The notes below the pieces were generated by a model. It made no database searches. It saw only the letters and a list, made by a program, of their open reading frames with translations, and was not told the origin of the DNA. A stretch of 64,000 nucleotides of DNA, taken from NCBI RefSeq assembly GCF_963676665.1, contig NZ_OY781378.1, positions 1,518,001 through 1,582,000 of the forward strand. The letters are read 5' to 3'. This document shows positions 42,127 to 48,897 of this stretch, piece after piece. The translations under genes were made by a program, and so were the position numbers. The stretch comes from an uncultured Tolumonas sp. GTDB lineage: Bacteria; Pseudomonadota; Gammaproteobacteria; Enterobacterales; Aeromonadaceae. Positions within the stretch are counted from its first letter, which is position 1. Every line of letters begins with the position of its first letter.

Positions 42127-42146
42127 GGGTGGGCGAGAGCTCACCC
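42127..42146 (+). promoter_or_regulatory. Hairpin with GAGA tetraloop downstream of the VR (DGR target-recognition or terminator)
   Basis: GGGTGGGC (42127-42134) and GCTCACCC (42139-42146) pair as an 8-bp stem with one G-T mismatch and a GAGA loop. BPP-1-type DGRs have an 8-bp stem with a GRNA-type loop close behind the VR that is needed for efficient homing. Here it starts 35 bp after the VR. The following TTTCTTTT also allows it to act as a Rho-independent terminator, and the two roles are not exclusive. Confidence 0.65.
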
Positions 42147-42173
42147 TTTCTTTTGCGCCTTATGGGATAAGTG

Positions 42174-42656
42174 ATGAGAAGGACCAGAAACAACAATACG
42201 CATCAGCCTGTGTTTGATGCGAGTTTTCATGATCATGAAATTGAAAAGAGCTCTGATCATATGCCTGCACTCACAACGCCTCATGATGGTCACTTCCTTG
42301 AAATTGGGCAGAAGTGCGAAGAGATGATAAAGGACGCTTACATTATTCTTAAGCAGTTCCCTCGGGTGGAACGCCATGTTCTTGCTGCAGAAATACGGCA
42401 ATCAATGTGGTCTTTATTGCGATTGATCACGCGAGCGGGGCGCCGATTTCACAAAAAGACAACGCTCGAAGATATGGCTATAGAGATAGACATGCTTCGT
42501 AGTCAGGTTCGCGTGGCTAGGCAGCTTGGTTATATTGCAACAGACAAATACCGCAATTGGGCCATAAAGAATGATGAAATTGGTAGAAAGATTGGCGCAT
42601 GGTTGAGGCATGAGTCAGGTAATAAGCCATCCATTCACAAACAAGATGCACAATAA
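42174..42656 (+). CDS. avd: Avd-like DGR accessory protein
   Basis: 160 residues from ATG 42174. The first ~35 residues are a variable extension. The rest is the four-helix-bundle Avd pattern: ILKQFPRVERHVLAAEIRQSMWSLLRLITRAGRR, then IEIDMLRSQVRVARQLGYI and YRNWAIKNDEIGRKIGAWLRH. Avd forms a pentameric barrel that binds the reverse transcriptase and TR RNA and is required for mutagenic homing. The gene order target-avd-TR-RT is the same as in BPP-1. Confidence 0.9.
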   Translation: MRRTRNNNTHQPVFDASFHDHEIEKSSDHMPALTTPHDGHFLEIGQKCEEMIKDAYIILKQFPRVERHVLAAEIRQSMWSLLRLITRAGRRFHKKTTLEDMAIEIDMLRSQVRVARQLGYIATDKYRNWAIKNDEIGRKIGAWLRHESGNKPSIHKQDAQ

Positions 42657-43051
42657 GATCTAAAGTAAATACCATATATCAGGAAAATTACAATAATTAT
42701 CAATTAGTAAGCTGTTAGCCTTTCACTCGAAGATGGGTTGTGCGGCAAATAGACGAGTAGCGATCCGCGGTGGCAATTGGAACAACGGCGCCTTGGCCGG
42801 TCTGTTCGCGGTGAATGTGAACAACCTGCGTTCGAACACCAACACGAACATCGGGGCTCGTCCCGCTCTTGATTTGTATTCATAGGCCAGAAGCTGAAAG
42901 CTCAAGGGCTTTCTGACAGTGCTAAATCAAAAGGACGCACGATCCACGGCTCACGCCGGAAAACTAAATAGGTGGGTCATTCCAGTAGCAGCGAGCGTTG
43001 CGGAAGTTTGACCTGCCGCCCTATAAACCGTAATTAAAAGGCTGTTGGTTT
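42657..43051 (+). ncRNA. Non-coding region holding the DGR template RNA and its spacer
   Basis: 395 bp without a gene. It contains an AT-rich lead (42657-42740), the TR (42754-42867) and a 184-bp spacer up to the RT start (42868-43051). In BPP-1 the RNA spanning the end of avd, TR and the first part of the spacer is the substrate for cDNA priming with Avd and RT. A small hairpin (GAAAGC 42896-42901 with GCTTTC 42908-42913) lies early in the spacer. Transcript boundaries are not visible. Confidence 0.7.
42754..42867 (+). repeat. DGR template repeat (TR)
   Basis: Invariant template for the VR at 41978-42091, offset 776 bp. It holds 24 adenines in 114 bp, with AAY codons placed at the positions that vary (in the VR frame it reads RGGNWNNGALAGLFAVNVNN, then SNTNTNIGARPAL). 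Partial similarity extends upstream to about 42742. After 42867 the copies diverge almost immediately. Confidence 0.95.
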
Positions 43052-44110
43052 ATGGCAAAAACATTCAATAATATTTATCCAAAAATTTACGACTTTGACA
43101 ATTTAATGGATGCCTATGGCAAGGCCAGCAAAGGAAAGCGCTCAAGAAAAGAGGTGATGCGGTTTTCTTATAACCTTGAAGGCAATCTTATCGACATACA
43201 AAACCACCTAATGTGGGGCTCGTGGAAAACCGGAGAGTATCGACATTTCACTCTTTATGAACCAGTTTATCGTATAGGCGCTGCACTTCCATTCCGCGAT
43301 CGAGTTCTACACCATTCCCTTGTCGATACTATATATCCTTGTTTCGGCCCTCGCTTTATATCTGACACATACGCCTGCATACAGGGAAAAGGAACTCATC
43401 TTGGTGCAGATAAAGCGCAGGAAATGATGAGAAAGGTAAAGAGAGATCATGGTGAGGTGTATGTATTCAAGGGGGATATTTCTGGGTATTTTTACAATAT
43501 TAACCACATGATACTTAAGAAAATAATTCGGAAACGCATATCATGCCAAAGAACACTGGATCTGATTGATGAAATCATCGATTCATCAGCGGATCATGGC
43601 GATATTAACCCGAAGGGAATACCGCTTGGAAATTTGACATCCCAGTTGTTCGCAAACATATATCTTGGCGAGCTGGATTTATTTGTAAAACATCAGCTAA
43701 GAGAAGAGCACTATATTAGATATATGGACGACTTCTGCATTATCCATCACGACAAAAACCACTTGCAGCAGATCCGCGTGATTATTGAAGATTTTCTACT
43801 AAATAAACTGTGTCTTCTGACTAATAAAAAAACGCAGATATTCCCGGTCGCCATCAAGTATGGCAGGGCATTAGATTTCCTCGGTTATCGCATCTGGCCA
43901 ACGCATCGCAGATTGAGGAAAAGCTCAATTAGCCGTATTTGTCGCAGCCTTAAGCGACTGCAGAGATCTTACGCTCGCGGTGATGTTGGCATGGAAGAGA
44001 TCAGGTCAGTTGTTCATAGCTGGCTTGCTCATGCCAGCCACGCAGATACATTTGGGCTGCGAAATAAAATACTGTCGTCATTTTCATTCACCAAAAGCGA
44101 AGCGTTTTAG
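43052..44110 (+). CDS. DGR reverse transcriptase
   Basis: The enzyme has 352 residues, a usual DGR-RT size with no maturase or endonuclease domain. Catalytic motifs: GDISGYFYNI with D142 (motif A), the DGR-typical GIPLGNLTSQ at 189-198, and Y224-M-D-D227 (motif C). A C-terminal thumb-like segment (DFLGYRIWPTHRRLRKSSI) follows, typical of the retron/DGR/group II intron clade. It copies TR RNA into cDNA with errors at adenines, which replaces the VR. The Avd gene and TR lie directly upstream. The stop is followed by a GC-rich stretch (44121-44145) that may weakly terminate transcription. Confidence 0.95.
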   Translation: MAKTFNNIYPKIYDFDNLMDAYGKASKGKRSRKEVMRFSYNLEGNLIDIQNHLMWGSWKTGEYRHFTLYEPVYRIGAALPFRDRVLHHSLVDTIYPCFGPRFISDTYACIQGKGTHLGADKAQEMMRKVKRDHGEVYVFKGDISGYFYNINHMILKKIIRKRISCQRTLDLIDEIIDSSADHGDINPKGIPLGNLTSQLFANIYLGELDLFVKHQLREEHYIRYMDDFCIIHHDKNHLQQIRVIIEDFLLNKLCLLTNKKTQIFPVAIKYGRALDFLGYRIWPTHRRLRKSSISRICRSLKRLQRSYARGDVGMEEIRSVVHSWLAHASHADTFGLRNKILSSFSFTKSEAF

Positions 44111-44139
44111 GCACAGCGGAAGTCCGGGTGCACCTCGGG

Positions 44140-44511
44140 CTACCCAGTCTTTTTGATAAGCTCTTTCAGGTTGAAATAAAATTTAGTCACCAGCTCAACA
44201 ATCTCAATATCTTCTTCCATCCACGGCCTGACAAACAGGTATCTATTTTTATCGATACTGATCCACATGGGATCTGCCAAAACTTCGTGCACGGAAATTT
44301 TCAATGCTCGGCATACGACGCTCGCCGCGGCAAACGTCATGAACTCAGTTCGCTCTATGTCTAGCCAGCTGTAAATTGTACTGACTGGTATCCCTGTTTT
44401 TGCAGAAAGTGCATCCACAGTCCATCCTCTGCTTTTTATTATTCCAGCCAACTTCAACTTGCAGTTAACGATGTAGTCCCTATCTATTTGCTGTATATAC
44501 GGTTTTTTCAT
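44140..44511 (-). CDS. XRE-type helix-turn-helix repressor
   Basis: 123 residues. An HTH_XRE domain spans about residues 20-75: LKLAGIIKSRGWTVDALSAKTGIPVSTIYSWLD, then RALKISVHEVLADP. The C-terminal part (VRPWMEEDIEIVELVTKFYFNLKELIKKTG) is short, without a LexA/CI peptidase signature, so it is probably not RecA-cleaved; inactivation by the antirepressor is an alternative. It is the only minus-strand gene at this end and diverges from the small gene at 44689, with a palindrome between them. It could be the lysogeny repressor or a DGR-region regulator. Confidence 0.8.
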   Translation of the reverse strand: MKKPYIQQIDRDYIVNCKLKLAGIIKSRGWTVDALSAKTGIPVSTIYSWLDIERTEFMTFAAASVVCRALKISVHEVLADPMWISIDKNRYLFVRPWMEEDIEIVELVTKFYFNLKELIKKTG

Positions 44512-44577
44512 AGTGGGTCATGTCTCTTCTCGGCATGGCCCGTGCTTTTATTATGCGAAACCAATTATTTGCGTTAA

Positions 44578-44595
44578 TTTCTAATTAATTAGAAA
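44578..44595. promoter_or_regulatory. 18-bp perfect palindrome, candidate operator
   Basis: TTTCTAATTAATTAGAAA is a perfect palindrome in the 177-bp AT-rich gap between the divergent repressor gene and the small plus-strand gene. Its place and symmetry suit a dimeric HTH repressor. Confidence 0.5.
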
Positions 44596-44688
44596 AATTT
44601 GTATATTTGCTGTTTTTACTAGAATCATATAGGTCTAACTTATTCAGCGGAGATATAACAAACTGGTTTATAAGGAAATATTTAATAA

Positions 44689-44891
44689 TGAAAAACGATT
44701 CAAACGAGCATTTATCTGTACATGATCTTTCGGCAATAAAGTCATCAATAGAAACCATCAAGTTGCTAGCCATGTTTGCGGGGCTATCCATTGCCAGCAA
44801 GCCAAGCAAGGTTATGCTTGATCGCGCATTCGCACATATCAACGATACCTGTTGCGAGGTGGATGAAATATTATCTAAATTCGATGCATAA
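44689..44891 (+). CDS. Small protein related to the ant-operon protein (3388-3600)
   Basis: 67 residues from ATG 44689 (AAGGAA upstream). An earlier in-frame start at 44607 would add a Leu/Phe-rich segment without a ribosome site. It is helical, and IKLLAMFAGLSIASK, then VMLDRAFAHINDTC match the 70-residue protein next to ant. Function unknown. It is divergent from the XRE repressor and is the last phage gene on this side. Confidence 0.6.
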
Positions 44892-45014
44892 CGCTCAGCT
44901 ATCAGTCTAGTTTTACTTTTGAATAGGTACGTTCCTCGCTGATAAATAGATCTAGCTTTAACTCTGTTATGTTGATGGTGGAAATAACATTGCAACCACA
45001 CCGTGTGATATCAG

Positions 45015-45039
45015 CCCGCCCAGTGCGGGTTTCTTTTTT
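45015..45039 (+). terminator. Rho-independent terminator at the prophage right end
   Basis: CCCGC (45015-45019), loop CCAGT, GCGGG (45025-45029), then TTTCTTTTTT. Confidence 0.8.
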
Positions 45040-45217
45040 ATGCAGATTAGTTTAATCAATAGGAATAGGGAATAGTTGCCAGTCGAGGCAGGGTATTGTT
45101 TTGGTCGAAAAAATGAATGGATTTAAACAAAAAGTAATGGGGAGATATTGAGTAAAATATGGATTTTTTTGCGGATGGTTTATAACTATCGTTCCCTAAG
45201 CTTATTCCCCGCCGGTT

Positions 45218-45233
45218 CCCCAGCAGGGGTTTT
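45218..45233 (+). terminator. Possible terminator near the tRNA genes
   Basis: CCCC (45218-45221), AGCA loop, GGGG (45226-45229) and TTTT. A short stem; a larger alternative uses CCCC at 45207-45210. Confidence 0.45.
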
Positions 45234-45268
45234 GCTTTGAACGTTTCAAGCTAAGTGCTTGATATTAA

Positions 45269-45356
45269 TGGTGCCGATGGCCGGAGTCGAACCGGCACGC
45301 TGTAACCAGCGAGGGATTTTAAATCCCTTGTGTCTACCAATTTCACCACATCGGCA
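45269..45356 (-). tRNA. tRNA-Leu (anticodon TAA)
   Basis: 88 nt including encoded CCA. On the minus strand it folds with acceptor TGCCGAT/ATCGGCA, anticodon stem AGGGATTTAAAATCCCT containing TAA, a long variable arm (class II, CGCTGGTTACAGCG) and T-arm GCCGGTTCGACTCCGGC. The 3' end faces the prophage, so its 3' half is the likely integration site. Confidence 0.95.
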
Positions 45357-45360
45357 AATC

Positions 45361-45434
45361 TGGAGGCGCGTCCCGGAGTCGAACCGGGCTAGACGGATTT
45401 GCAATCCGCTACATAACCGCTTTGTTAACACGCC
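45361..45434 (-). tRNA. tRNA-Cys (anticodon GCA)
   Basis: 74 nt with CCA. Acceptor GGCGTGT/ACGCGCC (one mismatch-type pair), anticodon GCA within GCGGATTGCAAATCCGT, T-arm CCCGGTTCGACTCCGGG. Middle gene of a Gly-Cys-Leu cluster as in many gammaproteobacteria. Confidence 0.95.
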
Positions 45435-45440
45435 GTATTT

Positions 45441-45516
<76 letters not shown>

Positions 45517-45608
45517 TCGGAATATGCGGTGAATTCTATAGATATCTGACTGATAGTCAACACTATTTAGAATTGTTACGTTTGTTCGGCGATTTTTTAT
45601 TCAAAACA

Positions 45609-46160
45609 TTATAGGGCGTTTTTTAATAGCTCAGGTTTAGCTGCTTTCAGGTATTGCATCATGGAATAAAAGGTCAAAATAACAGCAATGTACAACAAAA
45701 CATAAGCAAGCCAGATCATCCAAATATTGTATTGCCAGATCAGCCCTGTTAACGACATCATCTGAATGGTTGTTTTCCATTTGCCTGCCATACCAACGGC
45801 AACAGAAGCGCGTTTACCTAACTCCGCCATCCATTCCCGTAATGCAGAAATTAATATTTCCCGGCCAATCATAATAATGGCAGGGATAGTGACGAAAATA
45901 GAACTGTAATGCTCAACGATAAGCACTAACGCGGTTGCAACCATGACTTTATCGGCTACCGGATCAAGGAAGGCACCAAAAGGCGTTGTTTGATTTAATT
46001 TTCTGGCTAAATAACCATCAAACCAGTCTGTAACTGCGGCAAGAACAAAAAAAATGGCAGCGGCAAAGTAACTCCACTCTACAGGAAAATAAAAAACGAT
46101 AACAAAAACAGGAATTAGAACGAGACGAAATAGAGTTAACAGGTTTGGTATATTCAGCAT
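45609..46160 (-). CDS. pgsA: CDP-diacylglycerol--glycerol-3-phosphate 3-phosphatidyltransferase
   Basis: 183 residues. An integral membrane enzyme that makes phosphatidylglycerophosphate for PG and cardiolipin. The CDP-alcohol phosphotransferase motif D-G-x2-A-R-x8-G-x3-D-x3-D is visible ([24 protein letters not shown]). There are several hydrophobic helices, beginning with [16 protein letters not shown]. It is 21 bp downstream of uvrC in the conserved uvrY-uvrC-pgsA operon, with the tRNA cluster behind it. Confidence 0.95.
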   Translation of the reverse strand: MLNIPNLLTLFRLVLIPVFVIVFYFPVEWSYFAAAIFFVLAAVTDWFDGYLARKLNQTTPFGAFLDPVADKVMVATALVLIVEHYSSIFVTIPAIIMIGREILISALREWMAELGKRASVAVGMAGKWKTTIQMMSLTGLIWQYNIWMIWLAYVLLYIAVILTFYSMMQYLKAAKPELLKNAL

Positions 46161-46181
46161 GATCCGCTATCCAGATGATTT

Positions 46182-48029
46182 TTAATGTAAGGTATCATAA
46201 ATGACACGGGCTAAGGCAGGGCTAATGCCGGGTACTTTTGTCAGTTCGTCAGGGGTTGCTTTAATAATCTCCTGCATGCCACCTAAATATTTTAGTAGCA
46301 TCTGCCGGCGTTTACTTCCAACACCAGGAATTCCTTCCAGTAAACTTTCGGTTCTTTTCTTATTTCTGCGTTGTCGGTGACCTGTGATCGCGAAGCGGTG
46401 TGATTCATCACGAATATGCTGTATCAGGTGCAACGCCGGCATATCAGCCGGTAAGTTAATCTCTTCGTGAGTCTGGCCAAAAATGAGAGTTTCTAACCCT
46501 GGCTTTCTTGATTCACCTTTAGCAATACCGATAAGTCGTGGCTGTTTTTGATTTGCTAACGATGACAATTCGCTCAATACCGATTCAGCCTGGCGTAATT
46601 GCCCTAAACCGCCGTCAATAAATAAGATGTCTGGAATTTTGTCAGCATCTTGTTGTTTATTAAAACGCCGGTAAATGACTTGCTTCATCGCCGCATAATC
46701 ATCGCCGGGAGTAATGCCTTCAATATTATAAAGACGATATTCGCTATTTTTAGGGCCTTCACGGTCAAACACGACACAAGAAGCCACTGTTGCCTCACCC
46801 TGTGTATGAGAGATATCAAAACATTCCATACGCTGAATGGGTGTCGTGATATTCAGCACATCTTGCAACTGCCTGAAACGTTGCTCAACCGTCGTTTTGT
46901 GCGATAGCTTACTATTCAGTGCCGCCTCAGCATTTGTCGTTGCTAACTGGCAATAACGTGCTCGTTCACTTCTAGTTTTGCTTGTGATTCTTACTTTGAC
47001 TCCAGCAATTTGGCTGAGCATTTCTGATAAACCATCTTCATCTTCTAATTCATTATCCAGCAGGATTTCTTTTGGTAATGATTTACCGGAGATATCAGAA
47101 AGATAAAATTGCTGAACAAAAGCATAAAGCAATTCGGATATATCGCTATCGATGGGCAGGGAGGGGAAATAGTTTCGACTGCCAAGTACTTTTCCTTGCC
47201 TGATGAACAGTACATGCACACTGGCAATACCATTGCGAACGGCAGTACCAATAATGTCGAGATCATCAAGAATGTTGCCACTGACCGATTGTTGTTCTTG
47301 GATCTTACGCATATTCAATATTTGATCGCGTAATTTGGCGGCATCTTCAAAGCGTAATTCGAGGCTCGCTTTTTCCATTTTATCGACCAACAAGGCAATC
47401 ACTTGCTGATCTTTACCTTGTAAAAACAGTCGGGCGAGATTCACTTGTTCCATATACTGTTCGTCAGTGATCAGCCCCGCTACACAAGGGCCACTGCATC
47501 GTTTCAGTTGATATAACAAGCAAGGTCGTGAACGGTTAGCGTAAAAAGAGTCTTCACATTGCCGTATTGGAAAGATTTTTTGCATTGCATGCAAACTTTC
47601 CCTGACGGCATAACCACTAGGGTAGGGGCCAAAATATTCCCCTTTTTGCTTTCTCGCGCCTCTGTGTGAGCTCAGGCGGGGGTGCTGATGCGACGATAGA
47701 AATATATAGGGATAGGATTTGTCATCGCGCAGCAAAATATTATATTTCGGACGATGCTGTTTGATTAGATTATGTTCTAATATTAATGCTTCTGTTTCCG
47801 TCAATGTAACGGTGACTTGTATGTCTGCAATGTTGCTGACTAATGCTCGGGTCTTTGTGCTGTCTACATTTGTACGGAAATAAGAAGATAATCTCTTTTT
47901 GAGATTTTTGGCTTTTCCCACGTAAATGATACAGCCCGTTCTATCCATCATTCGGTAGACACCGGGCTGTTCTGTCACTACTTTAAGAAATCGACGCGAA
48001 TCAAATTCAGATGTATTAATCTCTTTCAA
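46182..48029 (-). CDS. uvrC: Excinuclease ABC subunit C
   Basis: The protein has 615 residues, near the usual 610. It makes the dual incisions of nucleotide-excision repair with UvrB. An N-terminal GIY-YIG nuclease ([20 protein letters not shown]) comes first, a UVR UvrB-binding domain near residue 215 ([15 protein letters not shown]) in the middle, then the C-terminal RNase H-like nuclease ([19 protein letters not shown]) and helix-hairpin-helix repeats at the end ([19 protein letters not shown]). It follows uvrY by 18 bp. Confidence 0.97.
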   Translation of the reverse strand: MKEINTSEFDSRRFLKVVTEQPGVYRMMDRTGCIIYVGKAKNLKKRLSSYFRTNVDSTKTRALVSNIADIQVTVTLTETEALILEHNLIKQHRPKYNILLRDDKSYPYIFLSSHQHPRLSSHRGARKQKGEYFGPYPSGYAVRESLHAMQKIFPIRQCEDSFYANRSRPCLLYQLKRCSGPCVAGLITDEQYMEQVNLARLFLQGKDQQVIALLVDKMEKASLELRFEDAAKLRDQILNMRKIQEQQSVSGNILDDLDIIGTAVRNGIASVHVLFIRQGKVLGSRNYFPSLPIDSDISELLYAFVQQFYLSDISGKSLPKEILLDNELEDEDGLSEMLSQIAGVKVRITSKTRSERARYCQLATTNAEAALNSKLSHKTTVEQRFRQLQDVLNITTPIQRMECFDISHTQGEATVASCVVFDREGPKNSEYRLYNIEGITPGDDYAAMKQVIYRRFNKQQDADKIPDILFIDGGLGQLRQAESVLSELSSLANQKQPRLIGIAKGESRKPGLETLIFGQTHEEINLPADMPALHLIQHIRDESHRFAITGHRQRRNKKRTESLLEGIPGVGSKRRQMLLKYLGGMQEIIKATPDELTKVPGISPALARVIYDTLH

Positions 48030-48047
48030 TGCCGATCCTTTGGATGC

Positions 48048-48695
48048 CTATAAAGTTTCTGCGTCCAAAATTCCATAACGAATAGCCATGCGAGTTAACT
48101 CAACATCACCATTGATATTAAGTTTTTCAAATAAACGATAACGATAACTATTTACTGTTTTTGGACTTAGGTTAAGACTTTCGGCGATATCTTGAACTTT
48201 ATTACCTTTAGTGATCATCATGGTGATCTGCATTTCTCGATCAGAAAGTGCTTTAAAAGGGTTTTCAGTTGTTGAGGTTGTTACTTGACTTAATGCTATT
48301 TGCTGCGCTATTTCCGGAGAAATATAGCGTTGACCGGCATTAACCGCTCGGATTGCCTGAATCATCTCGTCTGGGGCTGAACATTTAGTCAGATAACCGG
48401 ATGCGCCCGCTTGCATAACTTTTAGGGGAAATGGGGTCTCAGTCTGGACAGTTAAAACAATTATTTTTGTATCAGGATTAAATCGCAGAATTTTTTTGGT
48501 TGCTTCTAGTCCGCCAATGCCTGGCATATTCATATCCATTAAAATGACATCAGACTGGTTGTCTCTACACCACTGAACTGCTTGCTCGCCACTCACTGCT
48601 TCACCAACCACACGAAGACCACGAACATCTTCTAAGATACGGCGAATGCCTGTACGTACCAGCTCATGATCATCCACTAGAAATACACTAATCAA
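48048..48695 (-). CDS. uvrY: Response regulator of the BarA/UvrY (GacA) type
   Basis: 215 residues. Receiver domain (MISVFLVDDHELVRTGIRRI, with VILMDMNMPG holding the phospho-acceptor Asp near position 54) and a LuxR-type HTH at the C-terminus (LSDREMQITMMITKGNKVQDIAESL). It controls carbon storage small RNAs in gammaproteobacteria. First gene of the uvrY-uvrC-pgsA unit; the 200 bp before it, shared with pepN, must hold both promoters. Confidence 0.93.
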   Translation of the reverse strand: MISVFLVDDHELVRTGIRRILEDVRGLRVVGEAVSGEQAVQWCRDNQSDVILMDMNMPGIGGLEATKKILRFNPDTKIIVLTVQTETPFPLKVMQAGASGYLTKCSAPDEMIQAIRAVNAGQRYISPEIAQQIALSQVTTSTTENPFKALSDREMQITMMITKGNKVQDIAESLNLSPKTVNSYRYRLFEKLNINGDVELTRMAIRYGILDAETL

Positions 48696-48897
48696 TCGAG
48701 TTGCTCCGCCTATGACTAAGAAGGATGTTTAACAAAAATAGTAAACACCGCATACACACTTACATATGTATATAAAACATGCTTCCTGCCGTCTTCAGTA
48801 TGCTGGCTGAGAGTAAAAAAGTGAAGAGGAATTACTTTGCTAATGGTGTAAATAATGATTTCATGACATGGAATAGATTTCTTTCGGAGGAAACGCT

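Larger units (their letters stand above)
1..45268. mobile_element. Prophage, right-hand part (contractile-tailed phage with P1-like virion genes, carrying a DGR)
   Basis: Terminase, portal, capsid, sheath, tube, baseplate, lysis and tail-fibre genes lie almost without gaps on the plus strand from the window start to about 44,110. They are followed by a minus-strand repressor gene and then chromosomal tRNA and housekeeping genes. A DarB-type antirestriction giant and capsid, sheath and portal proteins of about 560, 550 and 515 residues resemble phage P1 virion genes. The DGR and the P22-like arc/mnt/ant module set it apart from P1. No integrase, replication or partition gene is visible, so the left end is outside the window. 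The right boundary is inferred to be at or near the 3' end of tRNA-Leu (45269). Confidence 0.9.
44892..45268. other. Gene-free prophage/chromosome junction region
   Basis: 377 bp with no convincing gene. It holds a strong terminator (45015-45039), a weaker one (45218-45233), and ends at the 3' terminus of the minus-strand tRNA-Leu gene. If integration uses tRNA-Leu, the core attachment site is at 45269-45310 or so. The other copy would be outside the window. Confidence 0.5.

Noticed and set aside
41978..42867. The two repeats as a CRISPR array or a simple duplicated gene end
   Set aside because: Only two copies, 776 bp apart, with adenine-directed differences, next to avd and RT genes. This is a DGR.
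42723..42905. Minus-strand reading frame across the TR
   Set aside because: It is the antisense of the template repeat, with no ribosome site; the similar frame across the VR is also an antisense shadow.
43052..44110. RT as a retron or group II intron reverse transcriptase
   Set aside because: No intron maturase or HNH domain and no msr/msd-type inverted structure was seen. VR, TR and avd are all present.
44121..44154. GC-rich stretch after the RT as a clear terminator
   Set aside because: The best stem is only four base pairs around a 12-nt loop and the T-run lies inside the repressor gene; too weak to list.
44607..44688. Longer start of the small protein at 44689
   Set aside because: It has no ribosome site and adds an unrelated Leu/Phe-rich segment; the start at 44689 has AAGGAA and matches its relative.
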